Positions 48,993 to 61,031 of a stretch of 64,000 nucleotides of DNA are shown in pieces (within the stretch, counting starts at the first letter, position 1; the number at the start of each line of letters is the position of its first letter). The position numbers and the translations under genes are program-made. The stretch lies in NCBI GenBank assembly GCA_027014155.1, contig JALWEG010000001.1:1-64000 (forward strand). The letters run 5' to 3'. Origin of the DNA: Aquificaceae bacterium (lineage in GTDB: Bacteria; Aquificota; Aquificia; Aquificales; Aquificaceae). The notes under the pieces were generated by a model. That model did not search any database, was not told where the DNA came from, and was given only the letters and a program-made list of their open reading frames with translations.

Positions 48993-49565
48993 TCAGGAGG
49001 AGCCGTTGTCCTTTTCTCTTAAGTAGAACTCCTCAACCACCGTGTAGGCGGGCCCTACGCTGGACAGGGAGCTGGATATTAGAGCTATCCTGTCAACCCT
49101 CTCTTCGCCGAACACGAAGTTCTTGTATCTGTCAAGTATCCCCCTGAAAGGCCGATGCTCTACGAACTTGAGACGGCAGACCGTAACGTGGGGATAGAAG
49201 GGCTTGCCTTCGGGATTAATTCCCACCCTCTTGTTTGCTCTCGTAATCTCGGCAGAGACCCTCTTTAGCATGTTTGCGCCTCTGCCCACGCCTATCCACA
49301 GGATTCTCGGCCTCCTTCTGTCGGGGAACACGCCCAACGCCTTGTACTGAACGCTGAAGGGTTTCAACCTCTCCGCGAGCATCTGAAGGTTCTTTATTAC
49401 GTCTATAGCCTTATCTCTGGATATATCTCCCAGGAATTGATAGGTTATGTGTAGGTTCTGGGGCTCAACCCACTTGCCGTGTACTATCTCTTTCGTGTCC
49501 TGCTTGAGTTTTTCCACTCCTTCGTAAATCCTTTGGGTGGTAAAGAATCCAACGAAGGCTCTCAT
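48993..49565 (-). CDS. thpR: ThpR, RNA 2',3'-cyclic phosphodiesterase
   Basis: 190 residues. Two HxT/S-type motifs of the 2H phosphoesterase family: HITYQFLGD (about 38-46) and HVTVCRLK (about 124-131). It opens 2',3'-cyclic phosphates at RNA ends. In this window cyclic-oligonucleotide turnover is of interest, but the sequence is of the ordinary ThpR type. Divergent from folE. Confidence 0.88.
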   Translation of the reverse strand: MRAFVGFFTTQRIYEGVEKLKQDTKEIVHGKWVEPQNLHITYQFLGDISRDKAIDVIKNLQMLAERLKPFSVQYKALGVFPDRRRPRILWIGVGRGANMLKRVSAEITRANKRVGINPEGKPFYPHVTVCRLKFVEHRPFRGILDRYKNFVFGEERVDRIALISSSLSSVGPAYTVVEEFYLREKDNGSS

Positions 49566-49635
49566 GACTCACTTATTGTATCAGTGTATCATTTATCATA
49601 GACCCCCTTTGTGCAGGCTGTTATCTTGGTTTTCC

Positions 49636-50187
49636 ATGATAGACAAGGAGAAAATCAGGAAGGCAATTAGATTGTTCCTTGAGGGTATAGGAGAAGACCC
49701 CGACAGGGAAGGGCTGAAAGAGACCCCCGATAGGATAGCCCGTATGTGGGAAGAGTTTGAGAGCTTGCGCTCCTTTGATATGAAGCTGTTTGAGGAGTTC
49801 GGCAACTACAACGAGATGGTGCTGGTTAAAGACGTCAGGTTCTACTCCCTATGCGAGCATCACCTCTTGCCCTTTTTCGGAAAAGTGCATATAGCTTACA
49901 TACCCGACGGCGTTATATGTGGACTTTCCAAACTGGTAAGGACCGTCAGAGCCTTTGCTCTGCGTCCCCAGGTTCAGGAGAGGCTCACAGACGAAATCGC
50001 CGACTTCCTTCAAGAGCAGTTAAAGCCCAAGGGCGTGGGCGTAGTTATAGAAGCCGAACACCTGTGCATGTCCATGAGGGGAGCCATGTCTCCGGGGCAT
50101 ACTACCACCACCTCCGCTTTGAGGGGAGTCTTCCTTGAGGACATAAAGACGAGAGAGGAATTCCTCAAGCTCATCAAGGGTGTGTAG
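49636..50187 (+). CDS. folE: FolE, GTP cyclohydrolase I
   Basis: 183 residues from ATG 49636; the frame is open farther up (to 49537) but lacks family sequence there. Seen: [17 protein letters not shown], zinc site [13 protein letters not shown] (about 71-83), [20 protein letters not shown] and the second cysteine in [11 protein letters not shown]. It makes dihydroneopterin triphosphate for folate and queuosine synthesis. Confidence 0.96.
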   Translation: MIDKEKIRKAIRLFLEGIGEDPDREGLKETPDRIARMWEEFESLRSFDMKLFEEFGNYNEMVLVKDVRFYSLCEHHLLPFFGKVHIAYIPDGVICGLSKLVRTVRAFALRPQVQERLTDEIADFLQEQLKPKGVGVVIEAEHLCMSMRGAMSPGHTTTTSALRGVFLEDIKTREEFLKLIKGV

Positions 50188-50205
50188 GGTAGAATAATTA
50201 ATCCC

Positions 50206-50562
50206 ATGTATTACGCGGTGCTCGTTCTCTTCGTCGTGGTATCACTGCTCCTTATAGGTATAACCCTCCTCCAGAAGGGAAGCGGGGGTATGGGAGCCGC
50301 CTTTGGTAGCGGCATGGGACAGTCCGTGTTCGGTGCCGGGGGTATGGACACCATACTGACCAAGATTACCTACTGGCTGGGAGCCGCCTTCTTGATATTG
50401 GCCATAATCCTTTCGGTTATGCCCAAAGGTCAAAAGGAGTCGGTAATAAAGCGTGTAGAACCCGCGCCACAATCCAAGCCTGTAGAGCAAAAAGAACCTG
50501 AGCCTCAACAAAAGACCCTCGGACAGGATAACGGAGAGCGGGCACCCAAAAAGGAACCTTGA
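50206..50562 (+). CDS. secG: SecG, preprotein translocase subunit
   Basis: 118 residues. Two membrane helices (about 3-22 and 53-73) around the glycine-rich SecG loop KGSGGMGAAFGSGMGQSVFG (24-43), and a Gln/Lys/Glu-rich cytoplasmic tail (about 78-118) longer than in E. coli. It belongs to the SecYEG channel. Its stop overlaps the TTG start of prmC. Confidence 0.94.
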   Translation: MYYAVLVLFVVVSLLLIGITLLQKGSGGMGAAFGSGMGQSVFGAGGMDTILTKITYWLGAAFLILAIILSVMPKGQKESVIKRVEPAPQSKPVEQKEPEPQQKTLGQDNGERAPKKEP

Positions 50563-51365
50563 GGCTTTCTCAGCTGCTCAAAAGCTTCAGCGACAGAGAT
50601 TCCCAGATAATCCTTGCACATCTGTTGGGACTAAAGAGTTCAGAGCTTTATCTGGCGCAGGACAGGGAACTGGAGGAGGAAACGGTAAAGGGCTTTTATC
50701 GCTTAATGGAAGAGAGGAGAAAGGGTGTACCTGCCGCTTACCTTATAGGCGAGTGGGAGTGCTTGGGCAGAGTATTCAAGCTCAGAGAGGGCATACTGGT
50801 GCCCAGACCGGAAACGGAAATCTTGATAGAGAAGGTTTTAAAGCTCTTACCTGAGAAAGGAGAGGTTTCAGGCTACGAGATAGGTTTGGGGAGCGGATGC
50901 ATATCGGTAAACCTATTGGCCGAGAGAGAGAACCTAAAGATGTGGGCCTGCGATGTGAATCCCGACGCCGTAGAGCTGAGCCTGGAGAATGCAGAACTTC
51001 ATGGGGTTAGGGACAGACTCATGGCGCTGGTGGGAAGAGACTTTGAGCCGGTAAAGGGAAAGAAGTTTAGCTTCGTGGTCTCAAACCCCCCCTACATACC
51101 GGAGGCTGCATGGAGGAACCTGCCGCCGGAGGTTAAGATGGAGGCCAAGGAGGCTCTGATAGGTGGCGAAAGGGGCTACGAGTTTTACGAGAGGATAGCT
51201 CCGCAGCTATCTGAATATATAACTGATAGAGGGTTTGCCGCCTTTGAGATCGGACACGACCAGGCTCAGATTGTCAAGGAGCTGCTCGGCAGGGAGAGCT
51301 TTAAGGTTAATATATATAAAGACTACAGCGGACAGGACAGAGTAGCCATAGCATGGAAGTATTAG
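50559..51365 (+). CDS. prmC: PrmC (HemK), release factor glutamine methyltransferase
   Basis: 268 residues, start TTG 50559 (overlapping the secG TGA; AAAAAGGA upstream). N-terminal helical domain (1-75), then a class I methyltransferase with VPRPETEILIEKVL (about 81), motif I EIGLGSGCISVNLL and the signature VVSNPPYIPEA (about 167-177). It methylates the GGQ glutamine of RF1/RF2. It overlaps the next gene by 13 bp. Confidence 0.94.
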   Translation: MRLSQLLKSFSDRDSQIILAHLLGLKSSELYLAQDRELEEETVKGFYRLMEERRKGVPAAYLIGEWECLGRVFKLREGILVPRPETEILIEKVLKLLPEKGEVSGYEIGLGSGCISVNLLAERENLKMWACDVNPDAVELSLENAELHGVRDRLMALVGRDFEPVKGKKFSFVVSNPPYIPEAAWRNLPPEVKMEAKEALIGGERGYEFYERIAPQLSEYITDRGFAAFEIGHDQAQIVKELLGRESFKVNIYKDYSGQDRVAIAWKY

Positions 51366-52579
51366 GCCTATTGATAGGCGTCTTCTTCTTTATCCTCTTG
51401 GAGGGCTTCTTCGCCGGTTCGGAGATAGCTCTTCTGAGTGCGGACAAGGGACTTCTCAAGAGCGTTGCGAAGAAGAAGAACTTGGGTTTCGTCCTGCGCT
51501 TTCTGGACAATCAGGAGGAGTACATCACCCTTACTATGCTGGGCTACACGGTCAGCATAGTGTTCGCCGCCACCCTTTACACCCTATCCCTCATGAGCTT
51601 GGCAAGGAACTTTCCCCAGATAGAGGGTTTTGAGGTCCTACTGGCCGAGACCTTGGTTGTCTTCACCATAATATTCGGTGAAATCATACCCAAGAGCCTC
51701 TTTCAGCACAACGCCAACAGGATAATCATTCCCAGCCTCTTTCTGCTTGACAAGCTCAGGGTTCCTGTAAAACCCCTCCTCCTTCTCTCCAAGGTGATAA
51801 GTAGAACCATATCAAAAAGATTTACCAGAGGAAGCAGCTACCAAATTAGGAGAAGGGACGTAATAGAGCTTCTCAGAGAGGAGGCCTCGCTGCCCGATTA
51901 CGAAAGGCTCATGGTATCCAACATACTCTCCTTCAGGGACAGGAGGGTGGGAGAGATAGTCAAGCCCCTGTACGAGGTAGTCATGATTTCTGAAAACGCC
52001 AGCGTCAAACAGGCGGTTGAGAAGATAAAGGAGAGCGGATACTCAAGGATACCCGTTTACAGGGTCAGAGTTGATGACATAGTTGGCTACATAAGCGCCT
52101 ATGACCTGATAGACAGAAGGAACCACGAGCCCATAAAGAGGTTCGTGAGGGAGATAATAGTGTTTTCCGAATACACTCCCCTGCCCCAGGTGATAGAGAG
52201 GTTTAACGAGAAAAAGGAGCACATGGGTATAGTGGTGGACGAAAGGGGTGCGATAGTGGGGATAATAACCCTTGAAGATATAGTGAAGGAGATTATCGGA
52301 GAGATACACGACAACAAGTCCAACGGAGAGATCATAAAGGAGATAAGCAAGGACAAGTGGATAGTTGACGGCAAACTGGAGCTGAGCGAGTTTGTCAGAA
52401 TAACCGGTATTAGAGTTCCCGAGGGCAACTACAGCACCGTGGGCGGATACATAGCTTACCTTAAGGGAGGAATCCCGGCCAAAGGGGAGACTTTAAGAGA
52501 AAACAGCTACACCTTTAAGGTTATAGACTCAGACAGCAGGAGGGTTAAAAAGGTCTTGGTGGAGAAGACCCACCAATGA
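51353..52579 (+). CDS. CNNM/CorC (HlyC) family membrane protein with CBS domains
   Basis: 408 residues. N-terminal DUF21 membrane domain (about 1-175) with GFFAGSEIALLSADKGLLK, a CBS pair (about 200-310) and a C-terminal CorC_HlyC domain (about 325-405, GNYSTVGGYIAYLKGGIP). The family exports or senses Mg2+ or related divalent ions. It overlaps prmC and, by 4 bp, radC. Confidence 0.92.
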   Translation: MEVLGLLIGVFFFILLEGFFAGSEIALLSADKGLLKSVAKKKNLGFVLRFLDNQEEYITLTMLGYTVSIVFAATLYTLSLMSLARNFPQIEGFEVLLAETLVVFTIIFGEIIPKSLFQHNANRIIIPSLFLLDKLRVPVKPLLLLSKVISRTISKRFTRGSSYQIRRRDVIELLREEASLPDYERLMVSNILSFRDRRVGEIVKPLYEVVMISENASVKQAVEKIKESGYSRIPVYRVRVDDIVGYISAYDLIDRRNHEPIKRFVREIIVFSEYTPLPQVIERFNEKKEHMGIVVDERGAIVGIITLEDIVKEIIGEIHDNKSNGEIIKEISKDKWIVDGKLELSEFVRITGIRVPEGNYSTVGGYIAYLKGGIPAKGETLRENSYTFKVIDSDSRRVKKVLVEKTHQ

Positions 52580-53256
52580 GATACAGAGGCAAACCCATAA
52601 GAGAGCTTCCGGAAAACCTGAGACCCAGGGAGAAGCTCCTGCAGAAGGGAGAGAAGGTACTATCGGACGAGGAGCTGCTGGCTATCCTGCTGAGTTCCGG
52701 CACCAAGGGCACCGATGTGGTATCCCTCTCAAAGGAAGTTCTCAAGCTGGGCTGGGATAGACTGAGGGAGATGCCGGTGGACGAACTTATGAGCTACAGA
52801 GGCATAGGCAAGGTGAAAGCTTTGAAGATAAAGGCGCTGATAGAGCTGGCGGACAGAATGAACAATCCCTTTTCGGGCGCATGCATCACTTCGCCTTCGG
52901 AAGCTTATGAATTCCTTAAAGACAAGTTTGATGGTAGGAAGGAGAGCCTTATCGCTCTATACCTTGACACGAGCCACAGGCTCGTGGGACTTGAAGTGGT
53001 GGCGGTGGGAACCTTTAACACGGTGCACGCCCTTCCCAAGGACATACTCTACAGAGCCGTGGAGCTTTCGGCTTACGGCATAATAGTGTCCCATAACCAC
53101 CCCGGCGGTGATGCTCGGCCCTCAAAGCAGGACGAGCTTTTCACTCAGCGCTTGAAGGAGGCCTGTAAGCTTCTGGGTTTTGAGCTCATAGACCACATAA
53201 TCTTGGACGGAAGGTGTGAGCACTACTCCTCTATGAGAGAAGTGGGGTTGATATGA
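52576..53256 (+). CDS. radC: RadC family JAMM/MPN protein
   Basis: 226 residues. N-terminal helix-hairpin-helix (about 30-95), then the JAMM metalloprotease-like domain with SHNHPGGDARPSKQD (about 172-186) supplying the His-x-His and Asp ligands. Function is unsettled; it is not needed for DNA repair in most tests. Its stop lies inside the hairpin at 53254. Confidence 0.95.
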   Translation: MRYRGKPIRELPENLRPREKLLQKGEKVLSDEELLAILLSSGTKGTDVVSLSKEVLKLGWDRLREMPVDELMSYRGIGKVKALKIKALIELADRMNNPFSGACITSPSEAYEFLKDKFDGRKESLIALYLDTSHRLVGLEVVAVGTFNTVHALPKDILYRAVELSAYGIIVSHNHPGGDARPSKQDELFTQRLKEACKLLGFELIDHIILDGRCEHYSSMREVGLI

Positions 53257-53273
53257 GCCCCCGGAGGGGCTCA
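53254..53273. terminator. hairpin between convergent radC and the peroxidase gene
   Basis: TGAGCCCC, CGGA loop, GGGGCTCA: a perfect 8-bp stem overlapping the radC stop codon and ending 5 bp before the peroxidase stop. It could serve both strands, although neither side has a clear U tract. Confidence 0.6.
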
Positions 53274-53278
53274 CGTAT

Positions 53279-54361
53279 TCAGTGGGATTTTGATTTGCTT
53301 ACGCCTTGAGCTGCCTCGGGTTTGGGTGTCTTATCGGTGCTGGGTGGCAGGAGGGGATACTCAACCTTGGGTCTTTCCCCGGTCAGGGTTTTCAGGAAGG
53401 CGGTAATCTTATCTACCTCTTCCTTGGATAGCTTTATACCCAGCTGGGTGGAGGCCATTATCTCCACAGCGTCCCTCAAGTTCCAAACTACGCCGGAGTG
53501 GAAGTAAGGGTAGGTTAGCTCTACGTTCCTGAGAGAGGGAACCTTAAAGACGTACTTGTCGCTGGCCGTTTTGGTTATCTGGTACCTACCCTTATCCCCC
53601 GGAGGCAGTATGTCGGCTCCGGGCTTTTCCGCCAGGCCGAAGGGTGCGTAAGAGCTTCCACCTACGTTTATGCCGTTATGACAGCTGGCACAGCCCTTTT
53701 CTATAAAGAGCTTGAGCCCCTCCTTCTCGGTTTTATTGAGAGCCTTCAGGTCTCCCTTCAGGAACTTATCAAACCTTGAGTTGGGTGTCAGAAGCGTAGC
53801 CTCAAAGGCTTCTATGGCCTTGGCCACGTTATCAAAGGTGACGGGGTCCTTATCCCCCTTAAAGGCCTTCTTGAAGAGCTTAACGTATTCGGGAATGCTC
53901 TTTAAGGTTTTAACCACCCTGTCGGGTGAGTTGTTCATCTCCACCGAAGCCTGTATAGGTCCCTTTGCCTGCTCTTCCAAGTCCTTAGCCCTTCCGTCCC
54001 AGAACTGTGCCGTATTGAACACGGCGTTGAATACGGTCGGTGCGTTTCTGGGCCCCTTCTGCCAACCGTGGCCGATGGAGGTCTCCACGTTATCCGTTCC
54101 CCCTAAGCCTACGTTGTGGCAGGTGTTGCAGCTTATCAGATGCGAGCGGGAAAGCCTGGGCTCAAAGTAGAGCATCTTGCCCAGATGTACCAGCTCCGGG
54201 GTGAGCTTAACGTTCTTGCCGGGAATCTTGTCCACCTTTTCAGGTATGGGCTTGAATAACTTCTTAGCCTTCTCTAAAAGCTCTTTGTCTTCCGCACTTC
54301 CTCCGAAAGCCACCACGGCTCCCAACAGAACACCGGCCACTATCGTCCTTTTCTTTCCCAT
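53279..54361 (-). CDS. diheme cytochrome c peroxidase (CcpA/MauG family)
   Basis: 360 residues. Signal peptide (1-19), then two heme c sites: CNTCHN (about residue 79) and CASCHNG (about 227). The SRSHLISC and YFHSGVVWNLRDAVEIM blocks are typical of bacterial CCP. It reduces H2O2 to water in the periplasm with electrons from cytochrome c. A Pro/Lys-rich tail ends the protein. Single gene. Confidence 0.92.
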   Translation of the reverse strand: MGKKRTIVAGVLLGAVVAFGGSAEDKELLEKAKKLFKPIPEKVDKIPGKNVKLTPELVHLGKMLYFEPRLSRSHLISCNTCHNVGLGGTDNVETSIGHGWQKGPRNAPTVFNAVFNTAQFWDGRAKDLEEQAKGPIQASVEMNNSPDRVVKTLKSIPEYVKLFKKAFKGDKDPVTFDNVAKAIEAFEATLLTPNSRFDKFLKGDLKALNKTEKEGLKLFIEKGCASCHNGINVGGSSYAPFGLAEKPGADILPPGDKGRYQITKTASDKYVFKVPSLRNVELTYPYFHSGVVWNLRDAVEIMASTQLGIKLSKEEVDKITAFLKTLTGERPKVEYPLLPPSTDKTPKPEAAQGVSKSKSH

Positions 54362-54500
54362 TTCCTATCACCTCCTTGAAACTTATCTTACATAGAGATT
54401 ATACCATAATTTAATTAATTATCAAGTGCAAATTTATTTCAATAAGTAAACGGTTGATTTCCCCATCGCCGGGTAATAAATCAAGTAAGATAATAGCCTT

Positions 54501-56066
54501 ATGGAGGGAAGAGAGGTAAAACTGGGAGCCTTCGTAGTTTTGGCCTCTTTAGCCTTCGCCTTCCTCGTACTGACCTTCGGAGACCTACCCTTTCTCAACC
54601 CTCCTTCCAAAGAGTATGTAGCTTACTTCAAGAACGTGGGAGGTCTCACCAAGGGTGCAGAGGTTAGGGTGGCCGGAATAAGAGCCGGAAAGGTAAAGGA
54701 TATATCTCTCGTGAAGAATAAGGTTAAGGTGGTCTTTGAGATAAGCCGGGACATCACCATATACGCCGACGCCTCCGCCAGCATAGGAACTTTGGGCTTG
54801 ATGGGGGACAAGTACCTGTCGGTAAACCCCGGAAGTCCGGACCTGGAACCCCTGAGAGAGGGTGCGACCCTGACCTCTACCAGGGACATAGCCGACACGG
54901 ATACCCTAATCAGAGAGATGACCAGGACCGCAAGAAGTTTCAAGAGGCTCGCCTCAACCATGAACCAGATACTGAGGGAGAACCGGGAAAGCCTGAGAGT
55001 TGCCATAAACAGCTTAGAACGCCTGTCTGAGACCTTGAGCAGGTTCACCGAAGGCAACGCCGAGACCTTGAGCGCCACGCTGAACAACCTGCAAAGCTTG
55101 ACGGAGGAGCTAAATAGAACCCTTCCGGACACCTTAGCCTCTTTAGACAGGCTGACCACCCTGCTGTCTTCCATGGCCGAGGAGAACCGTGGAAACGTAA
55201 GGGTTTTGGTGGACAACCTTGCAACCTTAACCACCGCTTTGAGGGATACCCTGCCAGAGCTTACCTACAACGTGAACGAGCTTGCCAAGAACGTCAGCCT
55301 CCTCTTTGCCGAAAACAGGGAAAATATCAGGGGTGTCCTCACAAATTTGAATTACATCACCGACAGCCTTAGGAGGAGCACCGAAAAGATAGACACTATA
55401 GTTTCCAAGATAGAGCGGGGTGAAGGGAACTTGGGGAAGTTGGTTTACGATGAGAAGCTCTACCACGACATATCAAAGGCGGCTCGGCTCCTGGGACAGG
55501 CGGGTGAGGTTATAGACAAAACCAACATATACGCGGGCTTCAGGGGAGAAGTTTACGAAGGAGGCGGCTCTAAGGGTATATTCAGCCTTATAGTTCAGCC
55601 CGATAAGGATAAGTATTACGTGGTGGAGCTGGTGGGAGACTCAAGGGGCAGGGTTTACAAGGAGGAGTTCTTAAACGGTGAGGTCAGCGTGAAGAAAGAG
55701 TTCAAGCCCGAGATAACCGTTCAGTACGCGAGAAACTTCTTCCTCTTTGATAGGGTGTTAACCCTCAGGGGCGGACTGAAGGAGTCCTCCGGAGGCATAG
55801 GACTTGACCTGTATCCCATACCTTCTACCAAGCTCTTCCTTGACCTGTGGGAGTTCGGCAGAAGGGACAGACCTTCGGACAGGGACCTCAAGCCCATACT
55901 CCAGATAGGTGTCTCCTACAAGTTCCATTCACCCCTCTACGTTCGCTTTGGGGGGGACGACATACTTAACCAAAAACTGAGAGGTTTTTTCTTCGGAGCG
56001 GGATTGTTATTTACGGATAATGACTTAAAATACTTAATAGGTGGCTTGGGTATACCCATGCCCTAA
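54501..56066 (+). CDS. MlaD/MCE-domain protein with C-terminal beta-barrel-like domain
   Basis: 521 residues in three parts. An N-terminal anchor (about 6-26) and one MCE domain (about 35-115, FKNVGGLTKGAEVRVAGIRA). A long helical region (about 125-330) built of heptad-like repeats rich in Leu, Asn and Thr. A C-terminal stretch of amphipathic strands (about 345-521, including LQIGVSYKFHSPLYVRFGG) like an outer-membrane barrel. MCE proteins ferry lipids between membranes. One chain spanning inner membrane to outer membrane would be an elegant bridge. No MlaE/MlaF ABC partner is nearby. Confidence 0.8.
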   Translation: MEGREVKLGAFVVLASLAFAFLVLTFGDLPFLNPPSKEYVAYFKNVGGLTKGAEVRVAGIRAGKVKDISLVKNKVKVVFEISRDITIYADASASIGTLGLMGDKYLSVNPGSPDLEPLREGATLTSTRDIADTDTLIREMTRTARSFKRLASTMNQILRENRESLRVAINSLERLSETLSRFTEGNAETLSATLNNLQSLTEELNRTLPDTLASLDRLTTLLSSMAEENRGNVRVLVDNLATLTTALRDTLPELTYNVNELAKNVSLLFAENRENIRGVLTNLNYITDSLRRSTEKIDTIVSKIERGEGNLGKLVYDEKLYHDISKAARLLGQAGEVIDKTNIYAGFRGEVYEGGGSKGIFSLIVQPDKDKYYVVELVGDSRGRVYKEEFLNGEVSVKKEFKPEITVQYARNFFLFDRVLTLRGGLKESSGGIGLDLYPIPSTKLFLDLWEFGRRDRPSDRDLKPILQIGVSYKFHSPLYVRFGGDDILNQKLRGFFFGAGLLFTDNDLKYLIGGLGIPMP

Positions 56067-56102
56067 GAAAGGGGCTTGAATTTCCTCCTGAAGAGGGTGC
56101 AG

Positions 56103-57185
56103 ATGTTTGAGAGAGAGATACTTAACCTGCTGAAGGTTAACCTGAATCTCAAGGATAACGAGAGAATTCTTATATTCACCGACACCGAGAAGGAGTATTT
56201 AAAGGAGCTTCTACCCGAGTTCAGAGAGGTAGCCCTGCGTATCACGCCTCACGTCAAGAGTATGTGCTATGCCTCCCTCAAGGTGCACGGAACCGAACCC
56301 CCACAGGAGCTGTGGAAGCTGACCTTTGGGGAGGAGGCCGTAAAGGAGCTGTCAGAGAGGGGACTCCTGAAGAGGATACTCCTAAAGGAGAGCTTCCCGG
56401 AGGAGGAGGTTATAGGTCTCCTTAAGGAGAAGGCAAGAGAAGTTCCCCAGGTTGTCGTAGCTTTTCCCTATTTTTCCACCACCCACACCTTTTACAGGAA
56501 GGTCCTGACCGATACCTTCGGGACGAGATACGCCTCCATGCCCCTCTTTGACCCTTCCATGTTTAAGGGCCCCATGGACGTGGAGTGGGATTACGTGGCA
56601 AAGCTGAGTGAAGATATAGCTCACCTGCTTACCGAAGGCGAATGGGTTCACGTGGTAGCTCCCTCCGGAACCGATATGGAGTTTCTCATAAAGGGGCGTA
56701 GAGCCATAGGAGATACGGGGCTCTTTCACAATCCGGGAGAGTTCGGGAACCTTCCTGCAGGTGAGGCCTTCGTAGCTCCAGACGAGAGGGAAGCTTACGG
56801 GAAGCTGGTGGTGGAGTATGCACCGGACAGGAAGCTGGAGAGGTCTATAACCTTCAGGTTCAAGGAAGGTGCCGTTGAGATGATAGAGGGTTTTGAAGAT
56901 TACAGATACTTCATAGAGGACGTATTTAAGAAGATGCCCGCCGCCAGATACATAGCCGAGTTCGGGGTAGGGACAAATCCCAAAGCCAAGAGGCCCGACA
57001 ACGTCTTGGAAGCGGAAAAGATTTTGGGTACGGTGCACATAGCCATAGGGGACAACCATACCTTCGGTGGAACCAATAAGGTTTCCTTTCACACGGATTA
57101 CGTAGTTTTTCAGCCCACCGTAGTTATAGGAGGAAAAGGATGGGAAAAGAAGTTGCTGGAAAGGGGAAGGCTCCGCAGGATATAA
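56103..57185 (+). CDS. M29 family (thermophilic) aminopeptidase
   Basis: 360 residues from ATG 56103 after AAGAGGG; TTG 56076 and GTG 56097 are in-frame alternatives. The metal site is in the C-terminal half: EFGVGTNPKAK, EAEKILGTVHIAIGDNHTFGG and SFHTDYVV, as in AmpS/AmpT. It removes N-terminal residues from peptides with a dinuclear metal centre. Its last 46 bp overlap the start of the Crp-family gene. Confidence 0.88.
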   Translation: MFEREILNLLKVNLNLKDNERILIFTDTEKEYLKELLPEFREVALRITPHVKSMCYASLKVHGTEPPQELWKLTFGEEAVKELSERGLLKRILLKESFPEEEVIGLLKEKAREVPQVVVAFPYFSTTHTFYRKVLTDTFGTRYASMPLFDPSMFKGPMDVEWDYVAKLSEDIAHLLTEGEWVHVVAPSGTDMEFLIKGRRAIGDTGLFHNPGEFGNLPAGEAFVAPDEREAYGKLVVEYAPDRKLERSITFRFKEGAVEMIEGFEDYRYFIEDVFKKMPAARYIAEFGVGTNPKAKRPDNVLEAEKILGTVHIAIGDNHTFGGTNKVSFHTDYVVFQPTVVIGGKGWEKKLLERGRLRRI

Positions 57186-57862
57186 AGCTTGACTTCCTCA
57201 AGGAAGTCCACCTGTTTGAGGACCTCAACCAGGAGGAGCTAAAAGAAGCGGTCAAGTACATGACCATAAAGGAGTACGAAAAGGGGGATTACCTCTTCTT
57301 TGAGGAGGACGCGGAACCGGGAATCTTCATACTCATAGAGGGACTTGTGAAGTTGGTTAAGGAGACCCAAGACGGCCGCATGGTTATAGTTAGGCTCGTG
57401 TTTCCCGCGGACATATTCGGTTGGATAGAGTGGGGTAAGAAGACCCCCAAGAACACCTATACGGCCATATCCGTTTTAAACTCCAAGGTGCTTTACATAT
57501 CCAACAAAGACTTCATAAACTTGGCAATCAAATACCCCGCTTTGGCCATAAAGATGACCTGCGACGCCACAGCAAATCTCCTGAATACCTACGAGATTCT
57601 CAAGAGCATAGCCTCAGGCAGGGTTGAAGAGAGGATAGCCAAGATACTCCTTGAGCTGGCCGACAGGATAGGGAAAAAGATGAACACCTCAATAGTCATC
57701 GCTACCCCCCTAACGAGGCAGGACATCGCCGAGATGACCGGCACCACCGTGGAGACGGCGATAAGGGTCATGAGCAAGTGGAAGAAGCAGGGGATAATCA
57801 ACACCGAACGGGGATACATAGAGATTTTAGATAGGGAGCAGTTGGAGAGGCTTTTGGTTTAG
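57140..57862 (+). CDS. Crp/Fnr family transcriptional regulator
   Basis: 240 residues, ATG 57140 preceded by AGGAGGAAAAGG. N-terminal cNMP-binding beta roll (about 22-140, with EPGIFILIEGLVKLVK) and C-terminal winged helix (LTRQDIAEMTGTTVETAIRV, about 190-209). There is no cysteine cluster, so it is not an FNR-type Fe-S sensor. The Arg-Ser phosphate-binding pair of true CRP is not obvious. The ligand is unknown. Candidate regulator for respiratory genes in the window. Confidence 0.9.
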   Translation: MGKEVAGKGKAPQDIKLDFLKEVHLFEDLNQEELKEAVKYMTIKEYEKGDYLFFEEDAEPGIFILIEGLVKLVKETQDGRMVIVRLVFPADIFGWIEWGKKTPKNTYTAISVLNSKVLYISNKDFINLAIKYPALAIKMTCDATANLLNTYEILKSIASGRVEERIAKILLELADRIGKKMNTSIVIATPLTRQDIAEMTGTTVETAIRVMSKWKKQGIINTERGYIEILDREQLERLLV

Positions 57863-57877
57863 AATAGATATACCAAA

Positions 57878-58281
57878 ATGGGTAGGTTATCCGCCTTAGC
57901 GTTTTTGGCTTTCTCAATCCTTCTGATGAGTGTAGCGGAGCCCGTCAGAGTTCCGAGAGAGACCCAGAACATAGTCATAGACGTGGTTGATTCTGAGGGT
58001 AAGGTTCACAGGCTTAAGGGAATCAGTTGCAACGGCAAGGGATACCTGAGGGTGAGAAAGGGAAGCGTTGAGTACTCCATCTCCTTAAAGTCTATAAAAG
58101 AGATAAAGGTATTGGAGAAGGGTCCAAACAAGGTGCTCCTGAGAGTTATAACCCTTGACGGAGTAAGCGACAACTTTAACGTATCTCCCTCTACAATATG
58201 CATGTCCGAATCCAAGATAGGGGAGGCAAACTTCTACATAAAGAACGTCCAGAGCATAACCTTCAGACACGGAGAGAAGAA

Positions 58282-58285
<4 letters not shown>
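57878..58285 (+). CDS. exported hypothetical protein upstream of ctpA
   Basis: 135 residues. Signal peptide (about 1-20), then a small beta-rich domain with two cysteines (GISCNGKGYL and STICMSESK) that could form a disulfide. No family recognised. Its stop overlaps ctpA (ATGA at 58282), so the two are coexpressed, and it may be a partner or substrate of that protease. Confidence 0.6.
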
Positions 58286-60907
<2,622 letters not shown>

Positions 60908-60934
60908 ACAGAGGATAATAGCACGAAGGTGGTT

Positions 60935-61031
60935 CGGGAGAGGAAGGGAATCGAACCCTCCGGAGACTCCTTTGTGGAGCCTCCCACGGGATTTGAAGTC
61001 CCGGGGCGGCACCAGCCTACCAACCTCTCCC
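60935..61031 (-). tRNA. selC: tRNA-Sec (anticodon TCA)
   Basis: Reading leftward from 61031: an 8-bp acceptor stem GGGAGAGG/CCTCTCCC, anticodon stem-loop GGGACTTCAAATCCC with TCA, a long variable arm (GGGAGGCTCC and its partner) and discriminator G at 60935. CCA is not encoded. The first 15 bases overlap the end of selB, whose TAG stop (61019-61017) lies inside the tRNA. Confidence 0.95.
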
